Shown one piece after another: positions 1-6,007 of a stretch of DNA of 6,874 nucleotides. The notes below the pieces were generated by a model. It had not been told where the DNA came from and did not search any database. It worked only from the letters and a program-made list of their open reading frames with translations. The position numbers and the translations under genes were made by a program. How positions within the stretch are numbered: the stretch's first letter is position 1; every line of letters begins with the position of its first letter. This DNA is from Candidatus Saliniplasma halalkaliphilum (GTDB lineage: Archaea; Thermoplasmatota; Thermoplasmata; Halarchaeoplasmatales; Halarchaeoplasmataceae), in contig JAFDTG010000081.1 of assembly GCA_019594235.1 (NCBI GenBank), forward strand, positions 1-6,874, written 5' to 3'.

Positions 1-4
1 AAAA

Positions 5-322
5 TTAAGTGCCAGATCACCGAGGTGGGCGCTCACCACGCCGGCGAGGAACCCAGGTTCTTCCTCGACCCCGCTATCCTCCGAGCATCAGTAGTCCATG
101 GTAGGACTGCTCCCTTCCGGGCCTGGCCCACTATCCATAGTAAAGATATGGAGGACCAACCCTCCGGTTGACCTCCATATCACCTCTGATCCCGTAGGAC
201 GAGATCTCATCGTCAGAGCCTGGTTCACCGGCGGGGTGATTACGCCGCCCTCGGCGGTCACCCCCGCGTATCGACGTTTTCGGTGTATAAGGACACGCCG
301 AACGTCCCGGTTAGACCTGGCA
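5..322 (-). ncRNA. ffs: Archaeal signal recognition particle RNA (7S RNA)
   Basis: This is the RNA scaffold of the signal recognition particle, which binds SRP19 and SRP54 (Ffh) and targets nascent membrane and secreted proteins to the translocon. On the minus strand the helix 8 signature CAGGCCCGGAAGGGAGCAG is read at about 108-126, with the GGAA tetraloop at 115-118 and the conserved CAGG/AGCAG internal loop that contacts SRP54. Helix 6 is a long hairpin at 145-181 capped by a GGAG tetraloop, the archaeal SRP19 site. The ends close as helix 1: GCCAGGTC (314-321) pairs with GATCTGGC (11-18). A helix 5 segment pairs 219-232 with 40-57. The length of about 315 nt is usual for archaeal 7S RNA, and the region is far more GC-rich than its surroundings. 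The 5' end is set by the TATA box and helix 1; the 3' end is uncertain by a few bases, with four U on the transcript at 4-1. Confidence 0.95.
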
Positions 323-342
323 ATCCATCTAATCTTTCATGG

Positions 343-350
343 TATATAAG
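343..350 (-). promoter_or_regulatory. TATA box of the SRP RNA gene
   Basis: The minus strand reads CTTATATA here, preceded by an A-rich BRE-like stretch (GATAAAAAA). Its centre lies about 25-27 bp before the helix 1 sequence that begins the SRP RNA, the normal archaeal TATA-to-start spacing. It lies about 30 bp after the stop codon of the upstream methyltransferase gene, so the RNA has its own promoter despite being in tandem with that gene. Confidence 0.8.
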
Positions 351-379
351 TTTTTTATCCACTGAAATCTGTTTAATAA

Positions 380-997
380 TTAATTTTTCTGCGCGATCAC
401 GTAATTATTACCTTTAGATCTGAATTTTCTTAAAACTTTCAGGCCACTCTTTTCAACATCATTCGCTAATTCATCTAATCTATACAGATGATAATACCGA
501 TCAACAACTGTACCATCTGGTTTGTTCCAAGGAACATTAATATCGCTTTCATTACCTTCTAGGTCCCATCTATCCTGTTCCCTAGCCCAAGATGAGATTA
601 ATATCTTACCACCTGATTTCAGTATCCTTTTTGACTCCTCCAAACTTTTCACCCTATTGTTACTTAAATGATGGACCGCAGCTATGTATATCGAATTATC
701 GAAAGAATCGTCTTTAAAAGGAAGTTTTTTAAGCCCAGACCTTACATATATTCCTTCATTTTCAGTTTTTTTCCTAGCAATTTTTAGAAGTTTAATAGAT
801 GCATCTAAACAAACAAAGTCCAATCCTAAATTTTTAGCGGCTAAAGAATGACGACCGTTACCACATCCCAAGTCGATAACTCTTCCTTCAATTTCTTTAA
901 GAAATTCCACGACCTCGTCCCATGGTCTATTCCTGGTTTTATCAAAGTGTTGAGCAATCTTATCGAACGTTTTGGAAGCCCTTTCCGCATCTTTCAT
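380..997 (-). CDS. Trm9/ABH8-like SAM-dependent tRNA wobble-uridine methyltransferase
   Basis: A 205-residue class I (Rossmann-fold) S-adenosylmethionine methyltransferase. Motif I is VIDLGCGNGRH at residues 40-50, the acidic SAM-ribose residue is probably D65 in VCLDAS, LPFKDDSFD spans about 92-100, AAVHHL is at 106-111, and RILKSGGKILI is at 124-134. The N-terminal FDKIAQHFDKTR and PWDEVVEFL, the VPW at 155-157 and the YYHLYRLDEL at 168-177 are hallmarks of the Trm9/ABH8/TRMT9B group rather than a generic methyltransferase. In eukaryotes Trm9 with Trm112 methylates carboxymethyluridine at tRNA position 34; an equivalent wobble role here is inferred. No Trm112-like gene is in the window. The start ATG lies about 27 bp from a TATA-like element with no Shine-Dalgarno, so a leaderless mRNA is likely. 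It is divergent from the DUF92 gene. Confidence 0.82.
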   Translation of the reverse strand: MKDAERASKTFDKIAQHFDKTRNRPWDEVVEFLKEIEGRVIDLGCGNGRHSLAAKNLGLDFVCLDASIKLLKIARKKTENEGIYVRSGLKKLPFKDDSFDNSIYIAAVHHLSNNRVKSLEESKRILKSGGKILISSWAREQDRWDLEGNESDINVPWNKPDGTVVDRYYHLYRLDELANDVEKSGLKVLRKFRSKGNNYVIAQKN

Positions 998-1020
998 GTG
1001 TGGTAATGTATGGCATAAAA

Positions 1021-1028
1021 TTTATATT
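1021..1028. promoter_or_regulatory. Shared TATA element of a divergent promoter
   Basis: The plus strand reads TTTATATT inside a longer AT block (AAAATTTATATTC). Its centre is about 28 bp from the methyltransferase ATG on the minus side (997) and about 28 bp from the DUF92 ATG on the plus side (1053). Both genes would then start transcription at or next to their ATG. A second minus-direction candidate, ATTTTATG at about 1014-1021, is closer to 997 and less well spaced. Confidence 0.6.
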
Positions 1029-1052
1029 CTCTCCTACTTTTCAAAATTTCAG

Positions 1053-1817
1053 ATGATTCTAGAATTGCTGACGATTATCTTTATTTGCGTCGTACTAGCA
1101 TCCGTTACTTACCATAAAGGGATGCTGGATGCAGGAGGCTCTGCTACAGCATTTGTAATGGGGATCATCATAGGAATTTTTGGTGGCATAGAATGGATAA
1201 TTTTACTTCTTATATTCTTGGCTAGTGCATTTTTAGCAACTAGGTACAAATTTAATTATAAAAAAGAACATGGATTTCAAGAAGGTAAGAAAGGGGAGAG
1301 AGGTGTCATCAATGTATTAGCGAATGGAATAGTACCTACGCTACTAGCATTATTACATAATCCAGGTAATTCATTGAATCCGGTCAGTATCAACGTATTT
1401 CCATATAAGATCGTTGCATTTTTATTTATCACTTCAGTTGCTTGTGCAGCTTCAGACACTCTAGCTTCTGAAATGGGTATCCTTTCAGATAAAACTTACT
1501 TGATAACAAACTTAAAAAGAGTAAAACCTGGGACTAACGGAGGGGTATCCTTATATGGGGAGATGTGGGCATTCATAGGCGCGGCTTATACTTTTGCAAT
1601 CTCATTTATCGTTTTTTACATTTTGGAAGGAATGTTTATTGATATTTCGTTAATCATATTTGGTGTATTTATTGGATTTATGAGCTGTCAGATAGATAGT
1701 ATCATCGGTGCCGTTTTCGAAAGGAAAGGACTGATCGGAAAATCTACTGTGAATCTGGTAGCAGTTTCAGTATCCATAATAGTTGCAGGAGCGATCATAT
1801 GGCTGATAAAATTTTGA
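1053..1817 (+). CDS. DUF92 (TIGR00297) integral membrane protein, VTE6-related
   Basis: A 254-residue polytopic membrane protein of the DUF92 family. Family motifs appear in order: DAGGSATAFVMG (26-37), KGERGVINVLANGIVP (80-95), AASDTLASEMG (132-142), KPGTNGGVSLYGE (158-170), QIDSIIGAVFE (213-223) and STVNLVAV (231-238). Hydrophobic segments lie at about 3-19, 33-60, 117-137, 172-192, 197-213 and 233-252. Plant and cyanobacterial relatives (VTE6) act as phytyl-phosphate kinases; a prenyl-phosphate kinase role here, for example in isoprenoid lipid salvage, is only an inference. An ATG at 972 in the same frame would lie inside the methyltransferase gene and upstream of the TATA box. The ATG at 1053 sits about 28 bp after the TATA centre and begins the family's hydrophobic N-terminus, so it is chosen. 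The 3' end overlaps apgM by 19 bp, so the two are cotranscribed. Confidence 0.85.
   Translation: MILELLTIIFICVVLASVTYHKGMLDAGGSATAFVMGIIIGIFGGIEWIILLLIFLASAFLATRYKFNYKKEHGFQEGKKGERGVINVLANGIVPTLLALLHNPGNSLNPVSINVFPYKIVAFLFITSVACAASDTLASEMGILSDKTYLITNLKRVKPGTNGGVSLYGEMWAFIGAAYTFAISFIVFYILEGMFIDISLIIFGVFIGFMSCQIDSIIGAVFERKGLIGKSTVNLVAVSVSIIVAGAIIWLIKF
1788..1791 (+). promoter_or_regulatory. Shine-Dalgarno for apgM inside the DUF92 gene
   Basis: GGAG lies seven bases before the apgM ATG, in the extended context GGAGCGATC that resembles the full archaeal anti-16S sequence GGAGGTGATC with one base changed and one missing. It lies within the DUF92 reading frame and supports the apgM start at 1799. 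Confidence 0.6.
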
Positions 1818-3019
1818 TGTTGATATTGGATGGAATTGGGGATAGACCTGTTAAAGAACTCGACGGGAAAACCCCCCTAGAGAAAGCAAAAACTCCGAAT
1901 TTAGATAAATTCGCAGAAAAAGGTGTCAATGGGATCATGGATACAATAGCACCTGGAGTCATACCAGGTAGTGACACAGGTCATCTAGCATTATTAGGAT
2001 ATGATCCATACGATGTTTATACCGGTAGAGGTCCTTTTGAAGCAGCTGGCATAGGTCTAGAGGTCAAACCAGGGCAGGTAGCCTTCAGATGTAATTTTGG
2101 AACTATTGAAGATGGAAAGTTAACCGATAGAAGAGCTGGTAGGATCAAAGAAGGAACAGAAGAGCTTGCAGAGGCAGTGAATAATATTGATCTAGGTGTA
2201 GATTTTCATTTTCAGGAGGCCGTTGAACACAGAGGTGTTTTGATCTTAAAAGGTCAGGGATTAGGAGCTAAAGTTACAGATATAGATCCCCATGAAACAG
2301 GTGTAGGTTATCACCCAGCTGAACCGATTGTTGATGATAAAGAAAACAAAAAAACTGCTGAGATCATCAATGAATTCACAAAGAAAACAGTTGAAATCCT
2401 TTCAGATCATCCCATAAATAAAAAAAGAGAAAGTTCTGGAAAACCTCCTGCTAATATAATACTCCCTAGAGGTGCTGGCGCCGTACCAGAGATGAAGCCA
2501 CTTTCCGAGAACAAAGGTATCAAAGGAGCAGCTATAGCTGGGATTCCTTTGGTTAAAGGTGTATGTAGGATGGCCGGGATGGATATCATCGATATTGAAG
2601 GTGCTACCGGAGGTTTAGATACGGACATAGAGGCTATAATTAAAGGGATAAAATCGAATATCGAAAACTATGATTTTATACTAGCCAACATCAAAGGATT
2701 TGATATATTAGGTCATGATGGATTACCTCATGAAAAGATAGAATTCATCGAGAAGTTAGATGAAAACTTAGAGCACTTAAAGGATCTGGAAGATATCTAC
2801 ATCGCTATAACCGGTGATCATTCAACACCGGTCACAGTTAAAGGGCACAGCGGTGATCCCTCTCCTATATTGATACATGGAGAGGAGGTAAGATGGGATG
2901 AAGTAGCCAAATTCGATGAAAGATCAGGTACTAAAGGTGGACTAAGTCGAATTTATGGTAAGGACGTACTCAACATATTGTTGGATCTTGCGAAGATAGG
3001 GGAAAAATTTGGGGCTTGA
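1799..3019 (+). CDS. apgM: 2,3-bisphosphoglycerate-independent phosphoglycerate mutase, archaeal type
   Basis: Interconverts 3-phosphoglycerate and 2-phosphoglycerate in glycolysis and gluconeogenesis in the cytoplasm. At 406 residues it has the full length of the archaeal ApgM family, in the alkaline phosphatase metalloenzyme superfamily. Visible sites are the N-terminal metal motif LILDGIGDRP (D11), PGSDTGHLALLGYDP with the likely phosphorylated Ser58, GRGPFEAAGIGL shortly after, DPHETG (163-168), DILGHDG (302-308) carrying metal-binding Asp and His, and DHSTP (340-344) followed by KGHSGDPSP with H350. No catalytic motif is missing. It is the second gene of a plus-strand pair, starting inside the 3' end of DUF92 with a Shine-Dalgarno. 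Its stop codon abuts that of the convergent adenosine-specific kinase gene, so its terminator probably lies inside that gene: TTTT at 3024-3027 or T6 at 3062-3067. Confidence 0.96.
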   Translation: MADKILMLILDGIGDRPVKELDGKTPLEKAKTPNLDKFAEKGVNGIMDTIAPGVIPGSDTGHLALLGYDPYDVYTGRGPFEAAGIGLEVKPGQVAFRCNFGTIEDGKLTDRRAGRIKEGTEELAEAVNNIDLGVDFHFQEAVEHRGVLILKGQGLGAKVTDIDPHETGVGYHPAEPIVDDKENKKTAEIINEFTKKTVEILSDHPINKKRESSGKPPANIILPRGAGAVPEMKPLSENKGIKGAAIAGIPLVKGVCRMAGMDIIDIEGATGGLDTDIEAIIKGIKSNIENYDFILANIKGFDILGHDGLPHEKIEFIEKLDENLEHLKDLEDIYIAITGDHSTPVTVKGHSGDPSPILIHGEEVRWDEVAKFDERSGTKGGLSRIYGKDVLNILLDLAKIGEKFGA

Positions 3020-3502
3020 TCACCTTTTATAACCGATATCTCTGAGCAGGTTCTTTCTCCATTTTTTGTCTTCTTCCTCTTCGACACCGATAGTTGGTTC
3101 TCCGTCGATAACTCCTAAAATACCTCTTCCGTTTTCATTTTCAGCCACTACTACTTCTAATGGATTAGCTGTGGCACAGAAAATATTGCAGATTTCGTCC
3201 ACGTTTTTTAAGTCAGATAAGACGTTTATAGGATACGCATTCTCTAATACTATTATGAAGAAATGTCCCGCATTTATCCTCTTTGCGTTATCGATAGCCA
3301 TCTCGACTAGATCCTCTTTTGTTCCGTCGTACCTTATCAACCTGTCACCCGATGCTTCACAAAATGCTATTCCGAACTCTATTCCCTGAACCGATGTGAT
3401 CAGTGCTTCATAGATGTCTTCAACAGTTTTGATGAAGTGACTCTGGCCTAAAATAACATTTATTTCTTCTTCCTTCTCAACCTTAACAGTTTCTAATTCC
3501 AT
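3020..3502 (-). CDS. Adenosine-specific kinase family protein (PF04008, DUF355)
   Basis: A 160-residue cytosolic protein matching the small archaeal and bacterial family annotated as adenosine-specific kinase. Recognisable segments are the start MELETVKVEKE, ILGQSHFIKTVEDIYEAL, FGIAFCEASGDRLIRYDG, GHFFIIVLENAYPINVL, EICNIFCATANPLEVVVAE and GRGILGVIDGEPTIGVE near the C-terminus. The family name comes mainly from nucleoside binding in structural work, so the physiological reaction is not certain. A GTG five codons upstream (3515-3517) extends the frame. The ATG at 3502 is preferred because it begins the usual family N-terminus and lies about 25 bp from a TATA box, which would leave the GTG upstream of the transcription start. 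The gene is convergent with apgM with no intergenic base. Termination probably occurs within apgM, where the minus strand has T5 at 3008-3004. Confidence 0.88.
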   Translation of the reverse strand: MELETVKVEKEEEINVILGQSHFIKTVEDIYEALITSVQGIEFGIAFCEASGDRLIRYDGTKEDLVEMAIDNAKRINAGHFFIIVLENAYPINVLSDLKNVDEICNIFCATANPLEVVVAENENGRGILGVIDGEPTIGVEEEEDKKWRKNLLRDIGYKR

Positions 3503-3522
3503 GATATCATTTCTCACTAACA

Positions 3523-3530
3523 GTATAAAA
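3523..3530 (-). promoter_or_regulatory. TATA box of the adenosine-specific kinase gene
   Basis: The minus strand reads TTTTATAC with its centre about 25 bp before the ATG at 3502. This predicts a transcript starting at or next to that ATG (leaderless) and argues against the upstream GTG. It lies in the 73-bp gap after the VanZ-like gene, so the kinase need not depend on that operon. Confidence 0.65.
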
Positions 3531-3575
3531 TCTATGGTTTTTAAACGTATTTATTATTATCTGTGTATAAATTGT

Positions 3576-3992
3576 TCAAAAAAACAGCTCTATAATTTTA
3601 CTTTCAGCACGTACTTGGAGAATAATCACGATAACTATCAAAGAAATCGCTCCCAACACGTTGATAACCATATCCAAGAAGCTAAAATGCCTATAAGGAA
3701 GAAAATACTGAATGATCTCTATAAATAGACCGTATATGGATGCAGATAGGATAGTAGCTATATACGGATTTACTAGATATCTTTTGGATTCTTTATATGA
3801 TACAAAAAGGAAATATGAAAAGCCGAAGTAAAGAACGTAATGTGCTATATATGAAAAGTATGGGGTCACTTCTTTACCTGTTTCAGCTCCCGGGGCTGTA
3901 GGTGATGTTGAAACAATAAAGATGTAGAGTGCATAAAGTAAAGTACTGATGACAAGCATGTAAAAAACTACTGCCTTTTTATTTGTGTTCAA
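3576..3992 (-). CDS. VanZ-like family membrane protein
   Basis: A 138-residue protein with four predicted membrane helices at about 7-27, 44-66, 77-98 and 105-128. The VanZ-family (PF04892) signature is visible: His51 in helix 2 and FIEIIQYFLPYRHFSFLD at 90-107, giving E92, Q95, R101 and D107, followed by N111 and GA at 114-115. VanZ confers teicoplanin resistance in enterococci; archaea lack that target, and the family's role here is unknown. The frame extends to a TTG at 4013. The chosen start is the TTG at 3992, which overlaps the upstream stop codon as TTGA and has AGATGTGAT three bases ahead, close to the archaeal Shine-Dalgarno GGAGGTGAT. Translation is therefore probably coupled to the zinc-ribbon gene. 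The gene ends in a T7 run that covers the last two Phe codons. Confidence 0.8.
   Translation of the reverse strand: MNTNKKAVVFYMLVISTLLYALYIFIVSTSPTAPGAETGKEVTPYFSYIAHYVLYFGFSYFLFVSYKESKRYLVNPYIATILSASIYGLFIEIIQYFLPYRHFSFLDMVINVLGAISLIVIVIILQVRAESKIIELFF
3578..3584 (-). terminator. Oligo-T terminator overlapping the VanZ-like stop codon
   Basis: The minus strand has seven consecutive T, formed by the final two Phe codons plus the first base of the TGA stop. Archaeal RNA polymerase terminates at short T-runs without a hairpin. The run sits at the end of the two-gene operon and before the independent kinase promoter. Termination this close to the stop codon would need to occur slightly downstream to keep the message intact, so it may be only part of the signal. 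Confidence 0.4.
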
Positions 3993-4945
3993 TCTATCAC
4001 ATCTTCTCCACAATATGGACAGTTCTTTTGATCTTTAGAGATACTTTTACCGCAATTTACGCAGGTGGTTCTATTTGATTCTTCGATTTTTTCTCTTCTG
4101 TACCCACATTCGGGACAGACATTTGCTCCTTCGAAAAGTTCTCCACACTCAGGACAGTAATCTTCAAGGTCTTTTTCTTTTTCATCCAAACCTTCTGTAC
4201 TCTTTTTTCTACCCTCTTTGATTTTTTCCTTCCACCACAAGATCGACATTATGAATAAGAATACTAATATTGGTACAGGGGTTCTTTGTACAAATATTGA
4301 GATCAGAGTATGCTGAAAAGGTAAAGTCATAGGTCCATAAGCTTGGTCCGTCTCTTCCCATACGGAAATTCCGTCCTCCGTATAATTTACAGCGAATCTA
4401 TGGAAATATCTCCTTTCTTCCAGTTCTATTTCTTTATAATATAAACCATCACCGACAGAACTCATATTGTAACTTTCTTCGATGACCTCTGCACCATCGG
4501 CAGTCCACAGTTCATGCGATATGTTCAGATGTAGTGTGTAATTATCACCTAATCTATCCACATCTACACGAACTGTGAAATTAAACGGTTCTTCCGTGTT
4601 TTCGTAGATCCTATCAACACCACCTTCCGTGAGTATATTATTAGGGGAATCAACCTGAGTCATCTCCTGAGTATAGAAGTAGTTCGAGTGGTAAAGAGTC
4701 GCGGTAGAGGTGATCAAAAGGGTCCCTAACAACCCGGCTATAACCAACTTTTTAATTTTATTCTCACCGAAGAATCGACTTGGTATGTACACTGCTAAAA
4801 TAGGTATCGCTAGATAGGATACGCATGGCGTAAATATGGTCCAAATCGAAGAAATAAATATGGCTAGTACATAAATTAGTAGAGCATGTTTTGATTTTTT
4901 TACTGATTTTACTTTTTTCTTTAATTCACTGATATATTCCTGCAT
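3989..4945 (-). CDS. Four-helix membrane protein with sequon-rich external domain and two C-terminal zinc ribbons
   Basis: I do not recognise the full-length family. The 318-residue protein has a Lys-rich N-terminus (KKKVKSVKKSK), helices at about 20-38, 41-56 and 64-84, a 135-residue soluble domain (85-219), a fourth helix at 220-238, a charged linker, and two CxxC zinc ribbons: C264/C267/C277/C280 and C295/C298/C309/C312. Positive charges at the N-terminus, between helices 2 and 3, and after helix 4 put those parts in the cytoplasm. The middle domain is then outside and the zinc ribbons inside. The external domain carries five N-glycosylation sequons (N122, N135, N141, N160, N187) and alternating hydrophobic strands that suggest a beta-sandwich. 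The ATG follows a TATA-like box with a leader of only about 9 nt. The stop overlaps the VanZ-like start as TTGA. A sensing or scaffolding role is possible but unproven. Confidence 0.8.
   Translation of the reverse strand: MQEYISELKKKVKSVKKSKHALLIYVLAIFISSIWTIFTPCVSYLAIPILAVYIPSRFFGENKIKKLVIAGLLGTLLITSTATLYHSNYFYTQEMTQVDSPNNILTEGGVDRIYENTEEPFNFTVRVDVDRLGDNYTLHLNISHELWTADGAEVIEESYNMSSVGDGLYYKEIELEERRYFHRFAVNYTEDGISVWEETDQAYGPMTLPFQHTLISIFVQRTPVPILVFLFIMSILWWKEKIKEGRKKSTEGLDEKEKDLEDYCPECGELFEGANVCPECGYRREKIEESNRTTCVNCGKSISKDQKNCPYCGEDVID
3996..4004 (-). promoter_or_regulatory. Shine-Dalgarno for the VanZ-like gene
   Basis: The minus strand reads AGATGTGAT, matching GGAGGTGAT at seven of nine positions, with three bases before the TTG at 3992. 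It is made of the last codons of the zinc-ribbon gene. It decides the TTG at 3992 over the TTG at 4013. Confidence 0.5.
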
Positions 4946-4976
4946 CTATTTCACGGTCGTTCCTGGATGTGTTTGC

Positions 4977-4988
4977 TTTAAATAAATA
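4977..4988 (-). promoter_or_regulatory. Promoter of the zinc-ribbon/VanZ-like operon
   Basis: The minus strand reads TATTTATTTAAA in the 45-bp gap between the 81-residue membrane protein and the zinc-ribbon gene. Using TATTTAAA (4977-4984) as the TATA box predicts a start near 4954 and a leader of about nine bases (GTGAAATAG) before the ATG. This would separate the operon from the AIM24 operon upstream. Confidence 0.5.
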
Positions 4989-4990
4989 CT

Positions 4991-5236
4991 TTATTCCTTA
5001 AAATCTTCTAAAAGGTAATTGCCATACTCGTCAGTTTCAGGCTTTTTCTTTAGAAGATAATATGGTATAGCTACTAATAATGAAATAATAAGAATAGTGG
5101 AAATTACTATGAATACCACTACAAAGGAAAGAGTAAGTACAGTAGATATCCATGCTAAAAGTCCTATCTCGTGAAGTAATAGCATTATTAGACCTATTGA
5201 GGCTGCTGCTAAAATGAAATATGTAACTGTCTTCAT
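4991..5236 (-). CDS. Small integral membrane protein of unknown function
   Basis: An 81-residue protein not recognised as a named family. It is almost wholly hydrophobic: a helix at about 4-21, then a continuous hydrophobic stretch at 26-62 that could form two further helices, with a His-Glu pair (22-23) in the first turn. The C-terminus is charged (KKKPETDEYG and LLEDFKE) and is probably cytoplasmic by the positive-inside rule. Its start is well supported. The ATG overlaps the stop codon of the AIM24 gene as ATGA, and a perfect GGAGG lies three bases upstream. Tight coupling to AIM24 suggests that the two proteins act together, for example as a membrane anchor for the soluble AIM24 protein, but nothing in the sequence proves contact. 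A longer overlapping frame (5037-5261) is not used. Confidence 0.8.
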   Translation of the reverse strand: MKTVTYFILAAASIGLIMLLLHEIGLLAWISTVLTLSFVVVFIVISTILIISLLVAIPYYLLKKKPETDEYGNYLLEDFKE

Positions 5237-5976
5237 TTTCCTCCGAATGAAATACTACCACTCTTACTGAAACCCGATTTATTATTGCTTGAAGAACTAC
5301 TTTGTTTAGGTAGATGTGGTTTTAAACCAGATGCCAACTGTTCTAATGTCATACTCTGGAGCCAAACTTTTCCTGGACCTCTCAAGGTAGTTACGAACAT
5401 CCCTTCTCCGGAAAACAACATACTTTTGACATTACCTGACCTTTCAATATCAAAATCTACCGAATCCTCCCACGCGAGTGAATGGCCAGTGGAAACTTTT
5501 AGTACTTCTCCTTGTTTAAGATCTTTTTCGATGAAATCGCCGGCAGCGTGGATAAAAAGATTACCTTTTCCACTCATTTTTTGTAAAATTAATCCATGGC
5601 CGCCAAAAAATGCACCGCCAAATTTCTTTTGGAAACCGATATCAAGATCGATAGAGCTTTCGGCACATAAGAACCCTTCTTTTTGTACCATATATTGTTT
5701 ATTGCCATCTAATTTGAGGGTTTTTATAGTACCTGGACAATTACCACCGAAAGCCACTATCCCTGTACCCCCAGCTGGAGTAAATTCTGTCATAAAAAAT
5801 GACTCACCTGAAAGCTTTCTTTTCAAACCCTTCATGATACCGCCCCGAGCTTTGGTCTCCATGTTCATATTACCGGTCATGTAAACCATGGCTCCAGCTT
5901 CACCATATACCTCTTCACCAGCAGAGAGCTGTAAGGCCACTACCTGGAGGTTCTTTCCGAACGTTTTATATTTCAT
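5233..5976 (-). CDS. AIM24/TIGR00266 family protein
   Basis: A 247-residue soluble protein of the AIM24 family (PF01987). The family forms a Gly-rich beta-structured fold; the yeast member is needed for mitochondrial inner-membrane organisation, while prokaryotic roles are undefined. Supporting segments are LSAGEEVYGEAGAMVYMTGN near the N-terminus, GGIMKGLKRKLSGESFF, FTPAGGTGIVAFG, EGFLCAESSIDLDI, FGGHGLILQKMSGKG, FIHAAGDFIEKDL and KVSTGHSLAWEDSVDFDI. After the core comes a low-complexity tail rich in Ser, Asn, Gly and Lys (about 224-247). No signal peptide or membrane helix is seen. The ATG at 5976 lies about 28 bp from a TTTTAAAA box and lacks a Shine-Dalgarno, so a leaderless start is likely. 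The last Gly-Gly-Lys codons provide the Shine-Dalgarno for the next gene. Confidence 0.9.
   Translation of the reverse strand: MKYKTFGKNLQVVALQLSAGEEVYGEAGAMVYMTGNMNMETKARGGIMKGLKRKLSGESFFMTEFTPAGGTGIVAFGGNCPGTIKTLKLDGNKQYMVQKEGFLCAESSIDLDIGFQKKFGGAFFGGHGLILQKMSGKGNLFIHAAGDFIEKDLKQGEVLKVSTGHSLAWEDSVDFDIERSGNVKSMLFSGEGMFVTTLRGPGKVWLQSMTLEQLASGLKPHLPKQSSSSSNNKSGFSKSGSISFGGK
5240..5244 (-). promoter_or_regulatory. Shine-Dalgarno for the 81-residue membrane protein
   Basis: A perfect GGAGG is followed by AAA and the ATG. It is encoded by the final Gly-Gly codons of AIM24 and sits just before the ATGA stop/start overlap, which points to translational coupling. Confidence 0.75.
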
Positions 5977-5999
5977 ATGAGGCGGATGTTACTAGTAGT

Positions 6000-6007
6000 T
6001 TTTAAAA
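6000..6007 (-). promoter_or_regulatory. TATA box of the AIM24 operon
   Basis: TTTTAAAA is centred about 28 bp before the AIM24 ATG, with an AT-rich upstream flank. The predicted transcription start coincides with the ATG or the base before it. Confidence 0.6.

Noticed and set aside
98..349. 83-residue plus-strand open frame
   Set aside because: It is antisense to the SRP RNA, which has full structural support; the protein is Pro/Arg-rich with no recognisable domain.
972..1052. N-terminal 27-codon extension of the DUF92 gene
   Set aside because: It would start inside the divergent methyltransferase gene and upstream of the TATA box, and it is not needed by the family's length.
3503..3517. 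GTG start adding five residues to the adenosine-specific kinase
   Set aside because: It lies upstream of the predicted transcription start; the ATG at 3502 fits the family N-terminus.
3576..3992. VanZ-like gene as a glycopeptide-antibiotic resistance gene
   Set aside because: The family is broad, archaea lack the D-Ala-D-Ala peptidoglycan target, and no other van gene is present.
5285..5884. 199-residue plus-strand open frame
   Set aside because: It is a shadow of AIM24 on the opposite strand, with Pro/Ser-rich composition and no domain.
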